Source of the DNA: JBJXFK01 sp046155505
GTDB lineage: Bacteria; Planctomycetota; Phycisphaerae; UBA1845; Fen-1342
NCBI GenBank assembly: GCA_046155505.1
Contig: JBJXFK010000347.1
Span: 1 to 11,618 of the forward strand
Reading direction: 5' to 3'
Length of the DNA: 11,618 bases
Part shown: positions 1 to 4,719 of the stretch, in pieces
Position numbering within the stretch: position 1 is the first letter of the stretch
Layout of the letters: the number at the start of each line of letters is the position of its first letter
Notes under the pieces: generated by a model
Database searches by the model: none
What the model saw: the letters and a program-made list of their open reading frames with translations, nothing else
Told to the model about the DNA's origin: nothing
Program-made: the position numbers and the translations under genes

Positions 1-577
1 TGCCGTCCTCGCCCGTGTAGCCGCTGCGGGCGACGTAGTATTCCATGCCCATCGCATTGCCGGTTTTGAAGTGATAGCGCTTGATGTCGCTGGCCTTGAA
101 CGGCGCGAGCTGATCGATGATGCCGACGGCTTCGGGGCCTTGGATCGCGATCATCGCCGTGTCGAACGTCTGGTCGGTGAATTGCACGTCGAAGGCCGAC
201 TTGTGCTCATCGAACCATGCGAGCAGCTTTTCGCGATTGCTGGCGTTGCAGACCATGAACCAGTGCGTCTCGTAACGCGAGACAATCACGTCGTCGAGCA
301 TGCCGCCGTCGGCGCGGCAGACATGGCCATAGCGACACTGGCCGACCTTCATGTCGCCGAGCCGCCGCGTGACGAGCTTTTCGAGAAACGCCCCCGCACC
401 GCTGCCGCGAAATTCGACGCGGCCCATGTGCGACACATCGAACAGGCTGACGTGTTCGCGCGTGTATTTGTGTTCTTCGATGATGCCGGTGTAGACGACC
501 GGCATTTCCCAGCCGGCGAAATCGACCATTTTTCCGCCGCAGTCGCGGTGGAATTCGTTGAGCGGGGTCTTGAGCAT
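1..577 (-). CDS. gcvT: Aminomethyltransferase, glycine cleavage system T protein (5' part, runs off the left edge)
   Basis: The T protein transfers the methylene group from the aminomethyl-lipoyl H protein to tetrahydrofolate and releases ammonia, as part of cytoplasmic glycine cleavage. The minus-strand reading frame is open from the ATG at 577-575 to the window edge, giving 192 complete codons of a family usually about 360-370 residues long. Visible family signatures are the N-terminal stretch with GGKMVDFAGWEMPV (14-27), LFDVSHMG (44-51), GGMLDDVIV (90-98), whose Asp pair (94-95) contains the expected catalytic Asp, and the folate-domain motif GYTGEDG ending at 192. The ATG is preceded by GAAGGA about 7 nt upstream, so the start is well supported. 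The gene is divergent from the Uma2-family gene. The identification is by motif reading. The C-terminal third and any downstream gcvH or gcvP lie outside the window. Confidence 0.95.
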   Translation of the reverse strand, partial: MLKTPLNEFHRDCGGKMVDFAGWEMPVVYTGIIEEHKYTREHVSLFDVSHMGRVEFRGSGAGAFLEKLVTRRLGDMKVGQCRYGHVCRADGGMLDDVIVSRYETHWFMVCNASNREKLLAWFDEHKSAFDVQFTDQTFDTAMIAIQGPEAVGIIDQLAPFKASDIKRYHFKTGNAMGMEYYVARSGYTGEDG

Positions 578-619
578 GTCGGGTTCCTTCGTGGGCGGAT
601 TCTCGTTCGCCGCGCAGAG

Positions 620-648
620 AGCATAGCTGCATCGCAGGCGAAGCCCAA
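620..648 (-). promoter_or_regulatory. Putative sigma70-type promoter for gcvT
   Basis: Read on the minus strand there is a -35-like TTGGGC (648-643), a 17-bp spacer and a -10-like TATGCT (625-620). Transcription would begin near 613 and give a leader of about 36 nt that contains the gcvT ribosome-binding site. Each hexamer matches consensus at four of six positions and the spacing is optimal. Planctomycete promoters are not well described, so this remains a sequence-only guess. No glycine-riboswitch-like structure fits in so short a leader. Confidence 0.4.
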
Positions 649-718
649 GGGAGGTGTAAGACGCGAGCGGCTCGCGGCGACGGGATCAAAACAGGGCGAA
701 TGGCACGGCTCGCGCAGG

Positions 719-743
719 TATAATTCAGCGGTGGAGAATTCTC
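719..743 (+). promoter_or_regulatory. Possible -10 box and ribosome-binding site of the Uma2-family gene
   Basis: A perfect TATAAT sits at 719-724, followed by GGTGGAG at 730-736 and the ATG at 744. No convincing -35 is found 16-18 bp upstream (the bases there read gcgaat). If this is the promoter, the leader is only about 13-15 nt. The 10-bp palindrome GAGAATTCTC (734-743) overlaps the ribosome-binding site and touches the start codon. A perfect -10 hexamer stands out in such GC-rich surroundings, but a promoter without a -35 is weak evidence. Confidence 0.3.
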
Positions 744-1361
744 ATGGTCACGAAGCAGCGCCGCGACGTGTTCACGTTCGGAGATTTCCTCGAGCTCGTC
801 CAGGAGCACGCCAAGGCGGACTTGTTGGATGGAAGGATTCACATGGCTTCGCCCGAGAGTATCGCGAACAACGATTTGGTCGGCTGGTTGTACGAGCTCT
901 TCGCGGGCTACGTGCGTGAGCGAAGGGTCGGACATGTGACTGTGAATCGCGTTGCGTTTCGACTTTCACACGCAAACGCGCCCGAGCCAGACGTCGCTTT
1001 CGTCGCTGCGGCACGTACAGGCATCATGCGCAACGGCTACGTCGACGGCCCGCCGGATCTGGCTGTTGAAGTTGTCTCGCCGGAGAGTGTTGAGCGCGAC
1101 TACGAGCTAAAGCGGACGAAGTACGAAGAGGGTGGAGTTCTGGAATATTGGATCATTGACCCCGAGCAGCAGCGCGCGACGTTTCTCGTGCGCGACCGCG
1201 CCGCCGATGGTTCGCTGTTGCCGTTTCGCGAAGCATCGATCGACGCTGGCGTGTATCACAGTCAAACGCTGCCGGGTTTCCGTCTGCGCGTCGAAATGCT
1301 CTGGCAAAAACCACTGCCGAGCGCGTATCGTGTGATTGGCGAGCTGCTCGGTGCGTCGTGA
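744..1361 (+). CDS. Uma2 / DUF820 family protein (PD-(D/E)XK nuclease superfamily)
   Basis: This 205-residue protein fits the usual 180-210 residue size of the Uma2 (DUF820) family, which carries a restriction-endonuclease-like fold. Family landmarks are EPDVAFV (81-87, Asp83), DLAVEVVSPES (105-115, Glu109), Lys123 and Lys126, and GGVLEYWIIDP (130-140). The acidic and lysine positions match the degenerate PD-(D/E)XK active site, so the catalytic residues seem intact. There is no signal peptide, so it should be cytoplasmic. The family is often present in many copies in planctomycetes and cyanobacteria. Its biological role is poorly known, and calling it an endonuclease rests on fold only. The ATG at 744 has GGTGGAG 7 nt upstream. 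It stands alone, divergent from gcvT, with an inverted-repeat element just after its stop. Confidence 0.88.
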   Translation: MVTKQRRDVFTFGDFLELVQEHAKADLLDGRIHMASPESIANNDLVGWLYELFAGYVRERRVGHVTVNRVAFRLSHANAPEPDVAFVAAARTGIMRNGYVDGPPDLAVEVVSPESVERDYELKRTKYEEGGVLEYWIIDPEQQRATFLVRDRAADGSLLPFREASIDAGVYHSQTLPGFRLRVEMLWQKPLPSAYRVIGELLGAS

Positions 1362-1395
1362 TCGACCACCGCGTCCGACGCCGTCCGTGTCCGAG

Positions 1396-1560
1396 TCCGA
1401 ACCCCGAGCGCGAGCGAGTGGGGTAACACGCGGAGAGTAACGAGTAGCGAGTATCGAGTAGCGAGTATCGAGTAGCGAGTTGAAGCGAATGCCTGCTTTT
1501 CCCAACTCGATACTCGCTACTTCGATCATGTTCCCCCGTCGCTCGCGCTCCGGGTTCGGA
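1396..1560. repeat. Nested imperfect inverted repeat (about 165 bp), candidate dispersed repeat element
   Basis: The outer arms are 1396-1423 and 1534-1560. They pair over 27-28 nt with one indel and two mismatches and share the cores TTCGGA, CGGG and GAGCGCGAGC. Inside, a 17-nt sequence at 1457-1473 (also at 1443-1459) is an exact reverse complement of 1505-1521, leaving a 31-nt loop. The left half is longer because it holds extra copies of a 14-bp tandem unit. The element fills most of the gap between the Uma2-family stop and the propeller gene. A transcript through it would fold into a long stem, so it could act as a terminator for the upstream gene or be a miniature mobile or REP-like element. 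No target-site duplication is obvious. Confidence 0.75.
1442..1480. repeat. 14-bp tandem repeat (GAGTAGCGAGTATC), 2.7 copies
   Basis: Two exact copies of the 14-mer occupy 1442-1455 and 1456-1469, and a partial third copy (GAGTAGCGAG) begins at 1470. A degenerate copy with GAGTAACGAG lies just upstream at 1435-1444. The unit is itself built from the alternating words GAGTA and GCGAGTA/TCGAGTA. It forms the left inner arm of the larger inverted repeat, and the same motif returns once in reverse complement at 1505-1521. Copy number probably varies by slippage. Confidence 0.85.
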
Positions 1561-1604
1561 TGCGTGCTCGACACACGGCGTCGCCGCGACGCTGAAATTT
1601 CTCC

Positions 1605-1610
1605 GGAGGA
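1605..1610 (+). promoter_or_regulatory. Ribosome-binding site that fixes the start of the propeller gene
   Basis: GGAGGA lies 7 nt before the ATG at 1618, and the codons that follow encode a clean signal peptide. This decides against an in-frame upstream start near 1480. The reading frame between 1480 and 1617 crosses the inverted repeat and has no coding character. Confidence 0.85.
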
Positions 1611-1617
1611 AACCACT

Positions 1618-2940
1618 ATGAAATCACCACTCGTGCGTACCTCGCTTCTCAGCGTCATCTCGCTCGCGTGCGCCGCCTCGGCCTACGCACAGTCCGCTCA
1701 GCGTGCCGCCTTCATCGCCAACAACGGCAACCTCGAAGGAGCGGTTACCTCGTTCGTCATCGGCGACGACGGCCGGCCGACGTTCGTTCAGAAACTCGTG
1801 ATCCAGACCCGCCCGGCGAGCGGGCCGGCCGTTCCCGGGACAAACGCATACGCAATCGATATTTCGCCGAGCGGCCGATTCATCGCGACGACGCACACCA
1901 CCGCGCTCGACCCTGAGCAAGTTACCATCATCGAGATTGCCGCCGACGCGACGATGAACGTCGTCGAAACCGCCATCACACCGAACAGCCCGCTTGAACT
2001 GCGCTGGGTGACCGACACGCTGCTCGTCGTCACGCGCACACAATTCGGCGGAGCGAACGAGGTCATCTCCTACACGTTCGACCCCGAGTCGGCCACGCTC
2101 GTCGAAGCCGATCGCGGCCCCGGCGGCTCGTTCACCAGCGCGCTCGATGTTCACCCCAATCGCCGCTTCGTTTATGCCGGCGATTCGAATTCGTTTTTCA
2201 TCCGCGTGTTCGACGTGTCGCCAGCGGGCGAGTTGACCGAGATTCAGACCTTCCCGACCGGCGGCACCTATCCGCTCAGCCTCGAAGTGTCGCCCGACGG
2301 CTCGCGACTCTACGCCGGCGGCGGCATCAGCGGCAATGACGATCGCATTCTGGGCTGCTTCATCGACGCGAATGGAATGCTCAGCGAAATCCCGGGCAGC
2401 CCGTTCATCAGTTCCGATCGGGCACCGAACAAAAGCTCGTTCTCGCCCGACGGCGCGCTGCTGTTCGTCGCGCACGGCTCCGACGGCACCGTGCTGTCCT
2501 TCGCGATCAACGCCGAGAACGGCGTGCTGACTGAGACCGGCTTTTCATACGATTTCGGCATCCAAGGCTCGGTCGGCGACGTGCAAACGCTGGGCGAGTT
2601 CGTGCTTGTGACCGATTCGTTCAGCGCGATCGATAATCGCGTCGGGCTGTTCACGTTCGACGTGCTCGCGACCGGCGAGTTCACCGAAACCGGGCCGATC
2701 GTCGGCAGCGAAGCGACCGCTCCGACTCAAATCGCGGTCTGGAATCCGCCGCAGCCAAACTGTCCGGCCGATCTCGATCGCGACGGTTCGATCGGGCTGA
2801 CCGATCTAGCAATCCTGCTTATCAATTTCGGCCTGCCAAGCGGCGCGACGCCGGGCCAAGGGGATACGGATCGGGATGGGGACGTGGACTTGGTAGACCT
2901 GGCGACCCTGTTGACCGTGTTTGGATCGGTGTGCGAGTGA
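1618..2940 (+). CDS. Secreted lactonase-type beta-propeller with C-terminal dockerin-like domain
   Basis: This 440-residue exported protein has a signal peptide (1-24, with the AYA|Q cleavage motif). Its body, about 28-378, is made of YVTN/lactonase-like blades. Repeated cues are HPNRRFVYAGD (179-189), the loop word SPAGELTEI (201-209), SPDGSRLYAGGG (225-236), the word GMLSEIPGSPF (253-263) and SPDGALLFVAHGSDGTV (276-292). This pattern matches the 6-phosphogluconolactonase-like (Lactonase, PF10282) family. Enzymatic activity is not assured, since many exported members have unknown roles. Residues 382-439 form a dockerin-like pair: a Cys at 382, loop DLDRDGSIGLTDL, an intervening linker, loop DTDRDGDVDLVDL, and a penultimate Cys at 439. 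The gene is monocistronic, with the inverted repeat upstream and a convergent gene downstream. The start is fixed by GGAGGA. Confidence 0.82.
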   Translation: MKSPLVRTSLLSVISLACAASAYAQSAQRAAFIANNGNLEGAVTSFVIGDDGRPTFVQKLVIQTRPASGPAVPGTNAYAIDISPSGRFIATTHTTALDPEQVTIIEIAADATMNVVETAITPNSPLELRWVTDTLLVVTRTQFGGANEVISYTFDPESATLVEADRGPGGSFTSALDVHPNRRFVYAGDSNSFFIRVFDVSPAGELTEIQTFPTGGTYPLSLEVSPDGSRLYAGGGISGNDDRILGCFIDANGMLSEIPGSPFISSDRAPNKSSFSPDGALLFVAHGSDGTVLSFAINAENGVLTETGFSYDFGIQGSVGDVQTLGEFVLVTDSFSAIDNRVGLFTFDVLATGEFTETGPIVGSEATAPTQIAVWNPPQPNCPADLDRDGSIGLTDLAILLINFGLPSGATPGQGDTDRDGDVDLVDLATLLTVFGSVCE

Positions 2941-2964
2941 CCGACGAGCAGCAGGAAGGAGTCG

Positions 2965-2996
2965 AACCACAGAGGCACAGAGAGCGCAGAGAATGA
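2965..2996. repeat. Purine/CA-rich 'ccacagaggcacagag' interspersed-type sequence
   Basis: The stretch is a run of CACAGAG-like words (CCACAGAGGCACAGAG followed by agcgcagagaatgag) in the short gap after the propeller gene. From memory, near-identical strings recur between genes in planctomycetes and several other phyla and give rise to spurious ORFs. Only one copy is present in this window, so its repeat nature cannot be shown here. Confidence 0.4.
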
Positions 2997-3029
2997 GTGG
3001 GCGATTGGCGAACGCTCGCTGCCGTGATC

Positions 3030-3052
3030 GCGCCAGGATTCCGGACTGGCGC
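3030..3052. terminator. Hairpin between convergent genes, possible bidirectional terminator
   Basis: GCGCCAG (3030-3036) pairs perfectly with CTGGCGC (3046-3052) around a 9-nt loop. It lies where the plus-strand propeller gene and the minus-strand SUFU-like gene converge, and its right arm touches the last base of the minus-strand stop codon. There is no T-run on either side, so intrinsic termination is uncertain. Confidence 0.35.
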
Positions 3053-3807
3053 TAAACCACGGGGCGGCGGGTCAAGTCCGAGTAGGGATACACGCCGGCG
3101 GTTTTGAGCCGTGCGATCAATTCCTTGCCGGAGTTCTGCCGCGCGAAATCGCATTCACGTTTGTGGATGGGCATGCAAAGCAGCAGGCCGCAGCGTTCGC
3201 CGAGGACGTTGAAATCGCCGCGCAGCTCAAATTCATCGAAGAGTACATACAGATTGTCCGGATCGCCGGGCTGCGCGTCTTCGGTCTCAGGAATTTCCGC
3301 CGTTTCGCCGGGCTGAAGCACGGCCATGGCGGAGTATCGCGCAATCGGATTCAGGACACGCGAAACAAGGCGGTCGCCCTCGCGCGCCGGACCTCGTGCG
3401 GAGTCTGTCTCTGCTTCATGAGTTGTCGAGCCGGAATCTTCTTCTGAGTAGCTGAACGCCTTGCGCAAACAGGCGACCAACTCATAGCGACCGAGCTTGT
3501 TGCGCAGGGGGCCGTTTGCAGGGTTTGGGTCCATCACCTCCTGCGTGGCGTACACCGTGCCGCCGCGGGCATAGTGAAACGGATAGAGGTCGAGCGCTCC
3601 GCCGACCGCGTAGGGGATGATCGCGTGCAGGACCATCTCGTGCATCGGCCCGATCGCTTCGCGAATGGCGGCGTCCTTCGCCTCGGCGAACTTCTGCACA
3701 TACGCCTCGTCGTCGTACTCGGTTCGCTTGGTGAGTCCGAATGCCGACAGCATGTGGTCGAACATGTGTGCCTGACTTTTCAAACCGGGAATGACCTTGC
3801 GACACAT
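3052..3807 (-). CDS. Suppressor-of-fused (SUFU)-like domain protein, probable
   Basis: This cytoplasmic protein of about 251 residues (counted from the ATG at 3807) has no signal peptide or membrane segment. The middle, GGALDLYPFHYARGG (69-83), TVYATQEVM (84-92) and NKLGRYELVACLR (103-115), and the end, GLLLCMPIHKRECDFAR (207-223), ELIARLKTAGVYPYSDL (229-245) and RRPVV, resemble bacterial SUFU-domain proteins, which keep an 'ATxEL...GrYELV...P...E..FA' pattern. A hydrophilic insert at about 118-150 interrupts the domain. Bacterial SUFU-like proteins are often immunity proteins of polymorphic toxins, but no toxin is evident here. The start is uncertain. ATG 3807 lies 11 nt after the upstream stop. 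ATG 3765 opens a plausible N-terminus (MFDHMLSAFGL). ATG 3873 would overlap the upstream gene by 55 nt. It is probably cotranscribed with the upstream gene. Confidence 0.6.
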   Translation of the reverse strand: MCRKVIPGLKSQAHMFDHMLSAFGLTKRTEYDDEAYVQKFAEAKDAAIREAIGPMHEMVLHAIIPYAVGGALDLYPFHYARGGTVYATQEVMDPNPANGPLRNKLGRYELVACLRKAFSYSEEDSGSTTHEAETDSARGPAREGDRLVSRVLNPIARYSAMAVLQPGETAEIPETEDAQPGDPDNLYVLFDEFELRGDFNVLGERCGLLLCMPIHKRECDFARQNSGKELIARLKTAGVYPYSDLTRRPVV

Positions 3808-3818
3808 CTCCAATGAAC

Positions 3819-4643
3819 CTATTGAACGGTGACACCCGGAGTCGGCTCGCCCCGCTCCGATGTCGGCGTGCATTTTGCCATCGTCGGCGACTCGCGCTGC
3901 CAGAATTCAACATCGTCGTCGCGCTCGCGTCGCCAGACAGATGACCAAAGGAAATCGGCGAGCCGAATCTCCGCGGAGAGTGGCGCGAGTTGGCAGTAGT
4001 CTACTCGGTCGATGGTGATTGGCTCCCCACCGGCCGCGATGGCCGTCGAGGTCGCCGGAGAATACTCCGGCCAAACGAGCATATGGACCGATCGGTTCTC
4101 AAAAACAGCCGGAGCCGTCCGCGTGAGAACGCGCTCGAGGATGTTCACCTTCGCATAGAGAAACTTCTCCTGCATCAGGAATATGAGTTTTTCGTATCGA
4201 TCCCAATCGGCTTGCCAATTCGCCTTCTCGCGGTATACGCAAACTGGTCGGAATTCGCTGTCGTCAACGTCAATCACTGCATCGCGAATCAGCGTATGTG
4301 TCTCGACGCGATCGACCTGCGCCCCAGCAGTGCTCCCGGCCTTCGCTTTGACCGGGCTTGCGAACGCGAAAATCGGCCTGCGGATCGCCTCGTGATACAG
4401 ATCGGCAACTGAGATTCGGTCGCAGGTTTCCCAGATCCGCCCCGAATCATCCGTGAATCGTGATGTGGCGCGAATCAGATCAGAGTGCTTTTCGCGACGA
4501 TCAGGCTCAAGTTCTAGCTTCACCCGAAGCTGCACCGCGCCGCCAAATCGAGTGTCGTTCGGTCCAAAGACGATCCTCCGACCGTCGCTCGTCGTCGCCG
4601 ATGTCCCGCGCGAAAGGTACTTTTGAACCGATACCTCGTTCAT
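3819..4643 (-). CDS. Hypothetical cytoplasmic protein, first gene of a two-gene unit
   Basis: I do not recognise this 274-residue protein. It has no signal peptide or hydrophobic membrane segment and is rich in Arg, Asp and Glu. Visible features are a beta-rich first 75 residues (RRIVFGPND at 22-30, QLRVKLELEPD at 39-49), a helical Trp- and Lys-rich segment around 142-172 (NWQADWDRYEKLIFL), a beta-like stretch SVHMLVWPEYSP (185-196), and an acidic, Trp-containing C-terminal part with FLWSSVWRRERDDD (231-244). The last 20 residues are Pro/Thr/Ser-rich and probably disordered. The ATG at 4643 has GAGGG about 9 nt upstream. The stop lies 11 nt before the preferred ATG of the SUFU-like gene, so the two probably form one transcript, while 76 nt separate it from the GH57 gene upstream. 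Reading direction and length support a real gene. Confidence 0.75.
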   Translation of the reverse strand: MNEVSVQKYLSRGTSATTSDGRRIVFGPNDTRFGGAVQLRVKLELEPDRREKHSDLIRATSRFTDDSGRIWETCDRISVADLYHEAIRRPIFAFASPVKAKAGSTAGAQVDRVETHTLIRDAVIDVDDSEFRPVCVYREKANWQADWDRYEKLIFLMQEKFLYAKVNILERVLTRTAPAVFENRSVHMLVWPEYSPATSTAIAAGGEPITIDRVDYCQLAPLSAEIRLADFLWSSVWRRERDDDVEFWQRESPTMAKCTPTSERGEPTPGVTVQ

Positions 4644-4654
4644 CGCCTATACCC

Positions 4655-4668
4655 TCAATAGCTATTGA
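4655..4668. promoter_or_regulatory. 14-bp perfect palindrome TCAATAGCTATTGA, candidate operator
   Basis: The palindrome lies 12 nt upstream of the ATG at 4643 in an AT-rich patch between the GH57 gene and the two-gene cytoplasmic unit. Its position, next to the ribosome-binding site GAGGG, would suit a dimeric repressor controlling the pair. By chance alone about one 14-bp perfect palindrome is expected in a window of this size, so only the location makes it notable. Confidence 0.35.
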
Positions 4669-4683
4669 ATGCGACCGGCGTGA

Positions 4684-4702
4684 AGATTCTCCACAGATTC
4701 TC
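4684..4702. repeat. Direct repeat AGATTCTC, two copies with 11-bp period
   Basis: AGATTCTC occurs at 4684-4691 and 4695-4702, about one helical turn apart, in the same 76-bp gap as the 14-bp palindrome. It may be part of a regulator-binding site for the downstream minus-strand pair, or chance. Confidence 0.35.
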
Positions 4703-4719
4703 GAGCGAGCGACCCTCTG

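Noticed and set aside
701..724. Sigma54 promoter suggested by TGGCAC at 701-706
   Set aside because: The required -12 GC element does not follow at the right spacing (the bases after it read ggctcgcgc).
578..743. Glycine riboswitch ahead of gcvT
   Set aside because: The whole divergent gap is 166 bp, the candidate promoter leaves a leader of about 36 nt, and I see no paired glycine-aptamer cores.
207..935. Long minus-strand ORF across the gcvT-Uma2 region (242 codons)
   Set aside because: It overlaps the well-supported gcvT and Uma2-family genes, its product is Arg-rich with no recognisable motif, and such frames are expected in GC-rich DNA.
1442..1521. CRISPR array
   Set aside because: The 14-bp units are directly contiguous, without unique spacers, and recur in inverted orientation.
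1480..1617. N-terminal extension of the propeller gene starting at 1480
   Set aside because: It crosses the inverted repeat, has no ribosome-binding site, and would bury the clear signal peptide that starts at 1618 behind GGAGGA.
1624..2475. Minus-strand ORF (283 codons) opposite the first propeller gene
   Set aside because: It is a shadow of a gene supported by signal peptide, blade motifs and tail. Its own translation is Arg/Ala/Gly-rich low-information sequence.
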